Of a DNA stretch of 15,784 nucleotides, positions 1 to 6,950 are shown piece by piece. The position numbers and the translations under genes are program-made. The notes under the pieces are model-generated. The model was not told the origin of the DNA and did no database searches. It saw only the letters and a program-made list of their open reading frames with translations. Source of the stretch: Candidatus Aminicenantota bacterium (GTDB lineage Bacteria; Acidobacteriota; Aminicenantia; Aminicenantales; Aminicenantaceae); the NCBI GenBank assembly GCA_013139435.1, contig WTAW01000223.1, positions 1 through 15,784 on the forward strand, given 5' to 3'. Position 1 is the stretch's first letter; every line of letters starts with the position of its first letter.

Positions 1-203
1 ACAGAGGTTTGGAAGTGACGGTTGGAGATAAGGTCTGGCATCCCGAGAAAAACGAAGAGATATTTATCCCTGCACAAGTTCCTCACCGGATGAAGTGTTT
101 CGGCGATTCACCCGCACGACTCATGGAGATCTGGATAGGCGATTCGGCTGAATCCGACATCGTCCGCCTCGAAGACAAATACGGCCGCAACAATTCCAGT
201 TAA
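1..203 (+). CDS. Cupin-domain protein, phosphomannose isomerase type II / ManC C-terminal type (5' end missing)
   Basis: The frame is open from the first bases (codons from position 3) to TAA at 201-203, so the start lies outside the window. A TTG at 9 is in frame but there is no reason to choose it over an upstream start. The visible ~66 residues form the end of a small beta-barrel cupin: the segment EEIFIPAQVPHRMKCFGDSP has the cupin-2 'P..H' metal-ligand pattern, and the tail DIVRLEDKYGR closely matches the ending of type II phosphomannose isomerases and the isomerase half of bifunctional mannose-1-phosphate guanylyltransferase/isomerase. Such domains interconvert mannose-6-phosphate and fructose-6-phosphate in nucleotide-sugar synthesis. 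Whether this is a stand-alone cupin (~115-130 aa) or the end of a long ManC-type protein cannot be seen. It converges on ptsI. Confidence 0.7.
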   Translation, partial: RGLEVTVGDKVWHPEKNEEIFIPAQVPHRMKCFGDSPARLMEIWIGDSAESDIVRLEDKYGRNNSS

Positions 204-402
204 TTGATTTATTCACGAGTTGATGTTGCTGCAGCGGCAAGGCAGTGGCCCATAAAGCTGTAGTGAACTACTGCGAATGGGCTACAACGAAGCCGATGTG
301 GTAAGATCGACTCGCCCGAAGGGTAAAAAATGCCGATAATAAGAATTTATAGTCTTTAGATGGGATGGTATCGGCAGTTTTTATGAATAATTCAATTGAT
401 TT
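202..402. mobile_element. Small non-autonomous repeat element (copy 1), flanked by a 9-bp direct repeat
   Basis: The non-coding gap between the converging cupin gene and ptsI is filled by a structured element. AATTGATTT occurs at 202-210 and again at 394-402, as a target-site duplication would. Just inside are TTATTCA (209-215) and its inverted copy TGAATAA (384-390). Internal hairpins: GTGGCCCAT (245-253) with ATGGGCTAC (277-285), 9 bp with one wobble, enclosing GTAG-TGAA-CTAC (260-271); and TGCCGATA (331-338) with TATCGGCA (369-376). A related copy starts at 15650 with the same TTATTCACGAGT, GTGGTAA and AATAAGA words. No open frame of note lies inside. Calling it mobile is an inference from the direct repeat and the second copy. 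A structured RNA gene is an alternative. Confidence 0.5.
325..382. terminator. Bidirectional terminator-like hairpin between cupin gene and ptsI
   Basis: An A6 run (325-330), stem TGCCGATA (331-338), 30-nt loop, stem TATCGGCA (369-376), one G and T5 (378-382) give an A-stem-stem-T arrangement that could end transcription from both converging genes. The loop is unusually long for an intrinsic terminator, so function is uncertain. The same position in copy 2 (15728-15774) also has a stem, with different bases. Confidence 0.4.
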
Positions 403-2155
403 GGCCCATTAGGAAAGCCTTCGGATACTTAACAAGCACTCTCTCGATGATGTACTCCTCGATTTCTTGGGCCGATTTGAGCTGCATCGCTTTCCGCACG
501 ATCCTCTGAATGGGTTTGAATTCTACCGAACGCAGGACCTCCTTGATCCGGGGAATAAAGATAGGATTCATGCTGAATTTCCGCAACCCAAAACCGAGTA
601 AGACCAGCGCAGACAGAGGGTCCGCCGCCATTTCTCCACAGACCGTGATCTCTTTCCCAGCCGCTTGAGAGGTCTCGATGATGAACTTGAGGATTCGCAG
701 GATCGATGGGTGGAGAGGCTTGAATAGGTATGACACCAGCTCGTTCGACCTGTCCACGGCCAGGTAATATTGTATAAGGTCATTCGTCCCTATACTCAAA
801 TAATCCACCTCTCTGACCAGCACATCTGTGATGGTCGCTGCTGCGGGAACCTCGATCATAACTCCCAGGGGAATATGTGTATCGAACTTGACTTTCTGTG
901 ACTTCAACTCCTCTTTGACTTCTTGGAAGAGGATCTTCACCTCTTTGATCTCCTCGTATTCAGTGATCATGGGGATGAGGATGCGAACATTTTTCAGAAC
1001 ACTCGCTCTCAAGATCGCACGGAGCTGTACTCTGAGCAATGCCTTTTCGTGGAGAGAAAACCTGATCCCCCTCAGGCCGAGAGCCGGATTGGGTTCCTTC
1101 TCTATTTTGAGTTGGGGGAGATTTTTCTCGCCTCCGATATCCATCGTCCGGATGTAGACATGGGCGGGGTGGGCCTCTTTTGCACAACGATAATAGGCAT
1201 GATAGTGCTCCTCCTCTGAAGGCAGAGAAGTGCTGCGTAAATAGATGAATTCGGAACGGTAAAGCCCTATCCCTTCTGCCCCTAGAGAAAACGCCGGTTT
1301 AACCTCTTCTGGCATCTCGATATTGGCCATCGGATAAAATCTCTCGCCATCCAAGGTTAAGGATTTCAGTTTAGCTGTCTTTCGGAGCTCCTTACGATAA
1401 TTTTCGTATCTTTGCCTCTTGCTGATAAACTCTTTTTCAATGGCCGGTGGGGGATTGATGAGGACTTCACCATCCGTGCCATCGACAATGAGGATATCTC
1501 CATTCTTGACGCGTTTGGTAATGTTCCTCAGCCCGACAACAGCCGGAATGTTCAACGATCGAGCGAGAATCGCCGTATGGGATGTCTGGCCTCCCATATC
1601 CAGGGCCACCGCAAGCACATTTTCTTGACTCAACCGCAGAGCTGCTTCAGAAGGCAAGAGGTCATGACCCACCAGGATCTTTTCTTTGTCATCGTGAGTT
1701 TTTTCCTGTTCGACAGGCTCTAAATTCTTGTACACCCGAGATAACACATCCGAAACATCGAACTTCCTTTCTCTGAAATATTCATCAGCGATGGATTCAA
1801 ACTTACTCATGTATTGCTCATGGATCTGCGATATCGCCCATTCTGCACGTGTTTTCTCTTCTGTGATAATCTTTTTTAGACTTGCAAACAATGAACTATC
1901 CTTCAGGATGAGAAGGTGGGCATCAAAAATGAAGGAATGCTCTTCCCCGATTTTTTCCCTTACTTTATCCTTGATATCTGTCAACTGGCGTCTGGTGCGT
2001 TCGATGGCTTTTTCCAAACGAGCGATCTCTGTGTCCAACTGCCCCGGTGAAATGCCGTCTTTTCTCGAGGAAAAGATCACGCGCTCTGTCAAGAGAACTT
2101 CCCCGATGGATATGCCGGGAGAAGCGCCGATACCTCTTAGTCTCAGATATTCCAT
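392..2155 (-). CDS. ptsI: PTS enzyme I (phosphoenolpyruvate-protein phosphotransferase)
   Basis: This 587-aa cytoplasmic protein takes phosphate from PEP onto a histidine and passes it to HPr. The length is usual for enzyme I. The helical HPr-binding N-terminal domain comes first. The swivel domain follows with GGQTSHTAILARS, whose His193 is the phosphorylated residue (E. coli His189). The C-terminal PEP-binding barrel shows GLYRSEF, MDIGGEK, VMIEVPAA, SIGTNDLIQYYLAVDR and the catalytic-Cys motif TVCGEMAADP. No GAF domain precedes it, so it is ordinary EI rather than PtsP/EI-Ntr. ATG at 2155 follows the ptsH stop by 6 bp, with only an AAAGAG stretch as ribosome site, so translation is probably coupled to ptsH. 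The stop TGA (392-394) abuts the repeat element at 202-402. Confidence 0.96.
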   Translation of the reverse strand: MEYLRLRGIGASPGISIGEVLLTERVIFSSRKDGISPGQLDTEIARLEKAIERTRRQLTDIKDKVREKIGEEHSFIFDAHLLILKDSSLFASLKKIITEEKTRAEWAISQIHEQYMSKFESIADEYFRERKFDVSDVLSRVYKNLEPVEQEKTHDDKEKILVGHDLLPSEAALRLSQENVLAVALDMGGQTSHTAILARSLNIPAVVGLRNITKRVKNGDILIVDGTDGEVLINPPPAIEKEFISKRQRYENYRKELRKTAKLKSLTLDGERFYPMANIEMPEEVKPAFSLGAEGIGLYRSEFIYLRSTSLPSEEEHYHAYYRCAKEAHPAHVYIRTMDIGGEKNLPQLKIEKEPNPALGLRGIRFSLHEKALLRVQLRAILRASVLKNVRILIPMITEYEEIKEVKILFQEVKEELKSQKVKFDTHIPLGVMIEVPAAATITDVLVREVDYLSIGTNDLIQYYLAVDRSNELVSYLFKPLHPSILRILKFIIETSQAAGKEITVCGEMAADPLSALVLLGFGLRKFSMNPIFIPRIKEVLRSVEFKPIQRIVRKAMQLKSAQEIEEYIIERVLVKYPKAFLMGQIN

Positions 2156-2161
2156 CTCTTT

Positions 2162-2431
2162 CTATTCTTCTTCATAAAACATTTTTTCGATGAGCGCTAC
2201 CAACGCATTAAGAGCTTGTGTCTCATCGGGACCTGAGATCTTCAGTGTGATTTCCGAACCTTGTACAGCCGCTAGAGTTAAAATTCCCAGGATGCTCTTC
2301 CCATCAATCTCATTCCCATCCTTTTCGATCCGCACAGAAGAGGCAAACCGATTTGCCAGGTTCATGAATTTCACTGCAGCCCTGGCATGTAGCCCAAGTT
2401 TATTTTTAATGATGACTTTTTTCTTTATCAT
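2162..2431 (-). CDS. ptsH: Phosphocarrier protein HPr
   Basis: At 89 aa this is a standard HPr. NKLGLHARAA contains the phosphorylated His15. DGKSILGIL contains Ser46, the residue used by HPr kinase in regulation. So the protein can take part both in the PEP phosphorelay (from EI to EIIA proteins) and in HprK-type ATP-dependent control. It lies 15 bp downstream of the EIIA(Man) gene and 6 bp upstream of ptsI. The ribosome site is weak. Two EIIA proteins (H9 of the Man-type, H67 of PtsN) and an HprK in this cluster are its obvious partners. No permease (EIIB/EIIC) is present in the window. Confidence 0.96.
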   Translation of the reverse strand: MIKKKVIIKNKLGLHARAAVKFMNLANRFASSVRIEKDGNEIDGKSILGILTLAAVQGSEITLKISGPDETQALNALVALIEKMFYEEE

Positions 2432-2446
2432 GGAAGCCAGGCTGAA

Positions 2447-2851
2447 TCAGTTCTTGGAACGCAAAAGAGCGCTAGCCCAGTGGATGTTCTTTTGTCCCTG
2501 TTCAACAACTTTCTTCGCCACTTCCTGGAGGCTATTGCTCCTTTGGAGAGATGCAAATTTGATGAGCATCGGAAGATTCACTCCTGTAATGATCTCAACC
2601 TGATTGTCCTTTAAAAAACTTAAGCTCAAGTTGGAAGGAGTCCCTCCAAACATATCTGTGAAAATCAGAACGCCGTTCTTCTTATCGACGTTTTTGAGGC
2701 TCTTATTGATCTTCTTTTTTGAAGCCTCAACATCATCATACCATCCAATGGAAATTGCTTCGATGTTGACAGTTTCGCCGAGTATTATCGTCAAAGCGTT
2801 CAAAAGCTCCTCTGCCAACTTGCCGTGGGAGACGATGATACCACCGATCAT
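2447..2851 (-). CDS. PTS EIIA component, mannose/fructose/sorbose family
   Basis: This 134-aa protein is a free-standing EIIA(Man) domain. MIGGIIVSHGKLAEELLNAL places the phosphorylated His at residue 9 after the first beta strand, and FTDMFGGTPSNLSL is the conserved family segment. It would receive phosphate from HPr-His15. In the usual transport system it hands it to a IIB domain, but no IIB or IIC/IID gene is adjacent. Together with ptsN, hprK and rpoN next door this suggests a regulatory output, as proposed for similar clusters in Deltaproteobacteria. It is the first gene after a 129-bp gap downstream of rapZ, so it may head its own transcript (see the promoter-like site at 2930-2946). 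Start is ATG at 2851. Confidence 0.9.
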   Translation of the reverse strand: MIGGIIVSHGKLAEELLNALTIILGETVNIEAISIGWYDDVEASKKKINKSLKNVDKKNGVLIFTDMFGGTPSNLSLSFLKDNQVEIITGVNLPMLIKFASLQRSNSLQEVAKKVVEQGQKNIHWASALLRSKN

Positions 2852-2907
2852 TCTTCTACCGCTTATCCGTTTCGACCTCTAGGTCTGTTTTGTCCATAAA
2901 ACCAAAC

Positions 2908-2921
2908 GGGGTGCGAACCCC
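2908..2921. other. Short GC hairpin in the rapZ-EIIA gap
   Basis: GGGGT (2908-2912), GCGA, ACCCC (2917-2921) is a perfect 5-bp inverted repeat in an otherwise AT-rich gap. It overlaps the start point predicted from the sigma-54-like site, so it could be a weak rapZ terminator or shape the 5' end of the EIIA transcript. No T-run follows on the minus strand. A second short inverted repeat, GACCTCTAGGTC, lies at 2874-2885. Confidence 0.3.
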
Positions 2922-2929
2922 ATTATCTT

Positions 2930-2946
2930 TGCATAACTCACACCAA
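2930..2946 (-). promoter_or_regulatory. Possible sigma-54 (-24/-12) promoter for EIIA-ptsH-ptsI
   Basis: Read on the minus strand the site is TTGGTGTGAGTTATGCA. It has GG and GC separated by exactly ten bases, as in the RpoN consensus TTGGCACG-N4-TTGCA, and matches 9 of the 13 fixed positions. It lies in the only sizeable gap of the minus-strand cluster, about 80 bp before the EIIA start. The sigma-54 gene itself is a few genes upstream. The -24 CAC part is poorly matched and no upstream activator site was identified. Confidence 0.3.
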
Positions 2947-2980
2947 GATTTCAACATTTTATCATCTATTCATCACATTT

Positions 2981-3838
2981 CTATTTATAAACATCCCGAT
3001 GGTAGATGCGCACGTTGGTGGAGTTGGTCCTCAAGTGTTTTTTAAGCTGCTCACCGCAAACGACCGACCGGTGCTTGCCTCCTGTGCAACCCACAGAAAT
3101 AGTCAAAGTGCTCTTTCCCTCTTCCACAAAGTTCGGCATCAGATAATCCACGAACCTGAACAATTCCATTAAAAACTGACTCGCTCCTGCGGACTGAAGA
3201 ACATATTCGCGTACACTCTTACTTCTTCCCGTTTTTTCTCGCAAAGTGTTGATGTAGAACGGGTTGGGCAAAAATCGTGTATCAAACACCAGGTCAGAAT
3301 CGACAGGTATTCCATATTTATACCCAAAGCTGACAATGACGATCTGCATCTGTTGTGTTTTTCGCCTGAGAAATCGTCTTGTCAGTATTTTTTTTAGATC
3401 CCAGACACTCAATGCCGTAGTGTCGATCACTTCATCCGCCATCTTCTTGATCTCGGCCAAACGCTCCCTCTCCAGGAGAACACTTTCAACAACAGTTTTT
3501 TTTCGCGTTAGAGGATGCGGGCGCCTGCTTTCACTGAATCGCTGCACGAGAGTTTCATCCGAAGCTTCGAGAAAGATCATCCAGATCGGGATCTTCTTCC
3601 TTATGGATTCCACCACATTCGGGAACTCTGTCGTAAATCCTTCCTCGCGGATATCCACCACAAGAGCGACTTTTTCTATTTTAAATTCTTCGCGCATCCA
3701 CAGATCCACAAAACTCGGGATCAATTTTGCAGGGAGGTTGTCGATGCAGTAATAACCCAAGTCCTCCAGAAAGCGGTTGACACTGGTTTTCCCTGATCCG
3801 GACAAACCTGTGATGATGAGAAATCTATCGTCTTTCAC
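2981..3838 (-). CDS. rapZ: RapZ/YvcJ-type nucleotide-binding adaptor
   Basis: This 285-aa protein has the usual RapZ length and layout. The N-terminal P-loop ITGLSGSGKTS (residues 9-19) is followed by the family's EDLGYYCIDNLP. VDIREEGF is the Walker-B-like strand, and IFLEASDETLVQRFSESRRP follows. The C-terminal domain has SFGYKYGIP, DTRFLPNPFY and GCTGGKHRSV. In enterobacteria RapZ binds the sRNA GlmZ and controls amino-sugar synthesis; in other bacteria its role is less clear, so only the family is assigned. The start is GTG at 3838, in a GTGA overlap with the hprK stop and preceded by GAGGA. Its place between hprK and the PTS genes is a widely conserved neighbourhood. Confidence 0.93.
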   Translation of the reverse strand: MKDDRFLIITGLSGSGKTSVNRFLEDLGYYCIDNLPAKLIPSFVDLWMREEFKIEKVALVVDIREEGFTTEFPNVVESIRKKIPIWMIFLEASDETLVQRFSESRRPHPLTRKKTVVESVLLERERLAEIKKMADEVIDTTALSVWDLKKILTRRFLRRKTQQMQIVIVSFGYKYGIPVDSDLVFDTRFLPNPFYINTLREKTGRSKSVREYVLQSAGASQFLMELFRFVDYLMPNFVEEGKSTLTISVGCTGGKHRSVVCGEQLKKHLRTNSTNVRIYHRDVYK

Positions 3839-4377
3839 TGGGATTTCCTCTTTTTATGTTTTTGATCGAGAAGCATCCTGTCCAATCTCTCCATAATTTC
3901 CTGGGGGGCATGATATCCTGTTTCTCTCAATAGATAAGCCTTACAGGCCACTTCGATCAAAGTAGCGATGTTCCGCCCTGGAGCCACAGGAATTGTAATA
4001 TGAGGCACTGAGACGTCAACGATTTTTCGATCTCGAGCAAATTCCAGCCCCATCCGGTCGTATTGCTTTCCTTCCTCCCATTTCTGCAGTTTGATCATTA
4101 GACGAATTTCTTCTCGAGAAGAAACGGCTTTCGCCCCAAAGATCTCTTTGATGTTGATGATCCCTAATCCCCTGATCTCCATGAAATGCTGACTAACCTC
4201 TGGGGCTGCGCCAATCAACCGACCATCCAGAACTTGGCACTGAGTGACATCATCAGAGATAAAACGGTGTCCCCTCGTGATAAGCTCCAGTGCGCTCTCA
4301 CTCTTGCCAACTCCGCTGTCCCCTACGATCAAAACCCCCAACCCAAACACCCGGAGTAATCCTCCTGGAATGATCAT
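3835..4377 (-). CDS. hprK: HPr kinase/phosphorylase, catalytic domain only
   Basis: HprK phosphorylates (and may dephosphorylate) Ser46 of HPr. The 180 residues cover only the C-terminal kinase domain: P-loop GDSGVGKS at 19-26, SDD at 41-43, the signature EIRGLGIINIKEIFGA at 67-82, and VAPGRNIATLIEVA. Classic HprK is ~310 aa; the ~130-aa N-terminal domain is absent. There is no room for it, as the ptsN stop is only 36 bp upstream. Alphaproteobacterial HprK is similarly short. The residue normally His just before the P-loop (HG-VLVDVFG in the family) appears as Pro4 in PGGLLRVFG, so activity may differ. Start ATG 4377 has AGGA about 9 bp before it. It overlaps rapZ by 4 bp. Confidence 0.9.
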   Translation of the reverse strand: MIIPGGLLRVFGLGVLIVGDSGVGKSESALELITRGHRFISDDVTQCQVLDGRLIGAAPEVSQHFMEIRGLGIINIKEIFGAKAVSSREEIRLMIKLQKWEEGKQYDRMGLEFARDRKIVDVSVPHITIPVAPGRNIATLIEVACKAYLLRETGYHAPQEIMERLDRMLLDQKHKKRKSQ

Positions 4378-4395
4378 CCCAAAAAATCCTGATAA

Positions 4396-4415
4396 AGGGA
4401 AAGCTCTCTTTCCCT
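4396..4415. other. Perfect hairpin between ptsN and hprK
   Basis: AGGGAAAG (4396-4403), CTCT, CTTTCCCT (4408-4415) is an 8-bp perfect stem with a 4-nt loop. It begins at the ptsN stop codon and ends 18 bp before the hprK ATG. On the minus-strand transcript it is followed by TTATCAGGATTTTTT, too distant a T-run for a clean terminator. It could be an mRNA processing or partial attenuation element that sets the ptsN:hprK ratio. Confidence 0.45.
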
Positions 4416-4884
4416 AATCATCTATTCTTTCTTCCTCGTCTTTGAGAACATCCAAAATCATACTGATATCCTCGGCCTCCTGAATCTTTTTGATGACACG
4501 TTTTGCTTTGCGAACAAGTTGGGCAATTGCCGCAAGGATTTGAAGGTTCACACTGGGATTGTCCGGCGAAGAGACCACGAGGAAGAAGATAAAGGAGGGT
4601 TTTCCATCCAAAGCATGAAAATCCACTCCTTTTTTAGAAATGGCCAACATCACCACCGGAGTTTCTACGCCCTTCATCTTGCAGTGGGGGATGGCGACGC
4701 CATCGCCGATGGCCGTACTTCCCAGCTCTTCCCGTTGCAATAATTTTTCGTATAAATCTTTATCTTTGGCTATTTTGTTTCGCTTCTTGAGAAAGCTCAC
4801 CATTTCCTTGAGAACACTATCTCTCGTCGTGTTGTCGAGCTCCGGAATCACCATATCTTGCATTAATAAACTGTGTACTTTCAC
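4414..4884 (-). CDS. ptsN: PTS EIIA, fructose/nitrogen-regulatory type (PtsN-like)
   Basis: This 156-aa single-domain protein belongs to the EIIA(Fru)/EIIA(Ntr) family. REELGSTAIGDGVAIPHCK carries the phosphorylated His67. The downstream FHALDGKPSFIFFLVVSSPD and the C-terminal helix are typical. In known cases PtsN is a phosphorylation-dependent regulator (potassium transport, nitrogen and sigma-54-related functions) rather than a sugar carrier, and ptsN is commonly found downstream of rpoN and hpf as here. The start is GTG at 4884, seven bases after an (AG)6 run that includes the only GA-rich ribosome site. The gap to hpf is 27 bp. Confidence 0.93.
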   Translation of the reverse strand: MKVHSLLMQDMVIPELDNTTRDSVLKEMVSFLKKRNKIAKDKDLYEKLLQREELGSTAIGDGVAIPHCKMKGVETPVVMLAISKKGVDFHALDGKPSFIFFLVVSSPDNPSVNLQILAAIAQLVRKAKRVIKKIQEAEDISMILDVLKDEEERIDD

Positions 4885-4890
4885 TAGATT

Positions 4891-4902
4891 CTCTCTCTCT
4901 CT
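4891..4902. repeat. (CT)6 dinucleotide run at the ptsN ribosome site
   Basis: CTCTCTCTCTCT on the plus strand gives AGAGAGAGAGAG just ahead of the ptsN GTG, serving as the Shine-Dalgarno region. It is a short simple repeat whose length could alter translation, though six units is modest. Confidence 0.5.
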
Positions 4903-4911
4903 TAAAAAGGA

Positions 4912-5436
4912 CTATTCGGGCTCAACTAAACCATAATTGCCGTCTTTTCGTCTGTAGAGAACAGCCCATTTTTCAGAATCAAATTTTCTGAAGACAAAAA
5001 CTTCTTTTTTTCTGGATTCCAGCTGAAGGAGAGCCTCTTCCACAGACATGGGTTTTAAAGAAAAATCCCGACTCGGGATCACCCTCACCGGTTGTTCTTC
5101 TGTCTCTAGGGGAATAGGGAGCGGTCCGGCCTCTCGGCTCCTCCGTCTCTTCCTTCCTTGCAGTTTCTCCCGTTCCTTTTTCACTCTCTTCTCGATATGG
5201 TCAAACGCCAAACCCACTGAACTGAACATATCGTGCGTTTCTTCCACGGTGTTCAACGTGGCCCCTTTGATCTTGACATTGATCTCGGCCTTGTGCCTGT
5301 ACTTCTCCACAGACAGGATAAGATCGGCTTCAACGGGATAGCCGAGCAACTTCTCGATGGCCTTCAACCTTCGTTCACAGTGCTTTTTGACTTCAGGCGT
5401 AATACTCGTATGCCTGGCCGTATAGTTGATATTCAT
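4912..5436 (-). CDS. hpf: Ribosome hibernation promoting factor, long form
   Basis: HPF binds the 30S decoding region and helps pair 70S ribosomes into inactive 100S dimers in starved cells. I place the start at ATG 5436 (MNINYTARHTSITPEVK, 174 aa): it follows GAGGAG at good spacing and overlaps the rpoN TGA as ATGA. The in-frame upstream codons lie inside rpoN. Residues ~1-100 form the S30AE domain. A basic linker (GRKRRRSR) follows, then the ~55-residue C-terminal dimerisation domain seen in long HPF, with SVEEALLQLE and EVFVFRKFDSEKWAVLYRRKDG. The length fits long-form HPF rather than enterobacterial short HPF, so RMF would not be needed. Confidence 0.93.
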   Translation of the reverse strand: MNINYTARHTSITPEVKKHCERRLKAIEKLLGYPVEADLILSVEKYRHKAEINVKIKGATLNTVEETHDMFSSVGLAFDHIEKRVKKEREKLQGRKRRRSREAGPLPIPLETEEQPVRVIPSRDFSLKPMSVEEALLQLESRKKEVFVFRKFDSEKWAVLYRRKDGNYGLVEPE

Positions 5437-6917
5437 TGAATCTCCTCTATCCAATACTTTCTCTTTCTGATATGGGAAGGCGGGATGCGGAGTTGTTTTC
5501 TGTATTTTGCCACAGTCCTGCGGGCGATCTTAAAATTCTCCTTTGCCAAGATCTCTTCAATCTCGATATCGCTCAAAGGATTCGTTTTATCTTCCTGTTC
5601 CACCAATTTTTTTATCTTCTCTTTGACTCTCAAAGAAGAGATCTCTTCACCAAAATCTCCAGAGAGAGCCTTATGGAAAAAATATTTAAGGGGGAAGACC
5701 CCTCTCGATGTCATGATGTATTTATTGGCGACGACTCGCCCCACAGTGGATTCATGCACTCCGATCTCCTGCGCCAGTTCGATCAGGGTTAAGGGTTTGA
5801 TGAATTCCATCCCTTTTTCAATGAAATCCCTTTGTTTGTCCACGATGTACTTGGCGACTTTGTAGACGGTTTGGTTGCGCTGATTCAAGCTGCGGAGGAA
5901 CCAAAAAGCTTTTTTCATCCGATCCTTTAAAAACTGACTTGCGTCTGAATCATCCTTTGACATTTGAGCTAGCATTTTTTTATAGAAAGGGTTGATTCTC
6001 AGCTGTGGCATTCCTTCATCATTGAGGATGATCTTCAGTTCATCGTCCTCTTTCCGAACGATGATATCGGGCACAACATAGAATGTTTTCTCCTTGCTGT
6101 ATTTTCTTCCGGGTGCGGGGTCCAAACCCTTGATGACCTCGATGTGAGACTTGACATCTGCAAGAGATATGTTCAATACCCTTGCCAGTTGAACAAAATC
6201 GGATTTTTCCAGAAGAGACAGGTGCAAATCGACAATTGTTCGTGTGACCGGATCATCAATTTCAAAATATTCCATCTGAGCAAGCAGAGCCTCTCTGAGA
6301 TCCAAGCTACCGATGCCGACGGGGTCGAACCTCTTTATCTTTTCACGGATGTTTTCTACCTGCTCTTCGGACGCTCCAGTGGCTGCAGTAATCTCCTCAA
6401 CAGGTGAGATGAGATAGCCATCTTCGTTGATGTTACCGATGATGTACTGAGCAACGAGACGATCTTTTTCATCAGAAAATGTCAGGTTCGACTGCCACTC
6501 CAGATGATCCCAAAGAGAATCGGACTTGGACACGAAGTTCTCGAAATCAGGAGCCTCTTTTTTCTCCACAAAATATGACCGCATGGAATTATCAAAATAC
6601 TCTTGGAAATAAGCTTCGAGGTCTTGATCCTCCTCCTCTTTTTTTTGCGGTTCAGTCGTTTCGCTGCTTTGAGGGATATCTTCTGTTTTCTCCGGCTCCT
6701 TTTCTGTTTCGCTCTTTTCCTGCGGCCTCTCCTCTTCGCTCTTCACCTCCATTGTTTCTTCCTCGATCTCCAGCATGGGATTTTCAGATAGTTCTTTATC
6801 GATGATCTCGATGAGCTCGAGATTCGTTAGAGGGAGGAGTTTGATCGCCTGTTGCAAAGCGGGAGCGAGAATAAGCCTTTGGACTTGTTTCTGGTGTAGC
6901 TGCTGTTTCATAATCAC
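5433..6917 (-). CDS. rpoN: RNA polymerase sigma-54 factor
   Basis: Sigma-54 directs RNA polymerase to -24/-12 promoters that need AAA+ activators. The 494-aa protein shows region I (QQAIKLLPLTNLELIEIIDKELSENPMLEIE), a long acidic, Glu-rich region II (~residues 50-100), the core-binding segment, a helix-turn-helix (LIELAQEIGVHESTVGRVV) and the RpoN box ARRTVAKYRKQLRI near the C-terminus, which contacts the -24 element. I prefer GTG 6917 as start because AGGGG lies 7 bases before it; ATG two codons later would sit 13 bases away. It lies 33 bp after lptB and overlaps hpf. The rpoN-hpf-ptsN string is a classic conserved cluster. Confidence 0.96.
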   Translation of the reverse strand: MIMKQQLHQKQVQRLILAPALQQAIKLLPLTNLELIEIIDKELSENPMLEIEEETMEVKSEEERPQEKSETEKEPEKTEDIPQSSETTEPQKKEEEDQDLEAYFQEYFDNSMRSYFVEKKEAPDFENFVSKSDSLWDHLEWQSNLTFSDEKDRLVAQYIIGNINEDGYLISPVEEITAATGASEEQVENIREKIKRFDPVGIGSLDLREALLAQMEYFEIDDPVTRTIVDLHLSLLEKSDFVQLARVLNISLADVKSHIEVIKGLDPAPGRKYSKEKTFYVVPDIIVRKEDDELKIILNDEGMPQLRINPFYKKMLAQMSKDDSDASQFLKDRMKKAFWFLRSLNQRNQTVYKVAKYIVDKQRDFIEKGMEFIKPLTLIELAQEIGVHESTVGRVVANKYIMTSRGVFPLKYFFHKALSGDFGEEISSLRVKEKIKKLVEQEDKTNPLSDIEIEEILAKENFKIARRTVAKYRKQLRIPPSHIRKRKYWIEEIQ

Positions 6918-6950
6918 GGTTATTCCCCTAGTCCATCTCCATCCGTCGAT

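Noticed and set aside
209..390. Integron attC site or CRISPR-like repeat
   Set aside because: No paired RYYYAAC/GTTRRRY core sites and no regularly spaced direct repeats are present; the two copies are over 15 kb apart.
1728..2177. 149-codon plus-strand frame opposite ptsI, and similar frames opposite rapZ, rpoN and lptCA
   Set aside because: They are antisense to well-supported genes, with no family-like motifs and no ribosome sites.
5437..5454. Six-residue upstream extension of Hpf (MDRGDS)
   Set aside because: It lies inside rpoN; ATG 5436 has GAGGAG upstream and forms the ATGA overlap.
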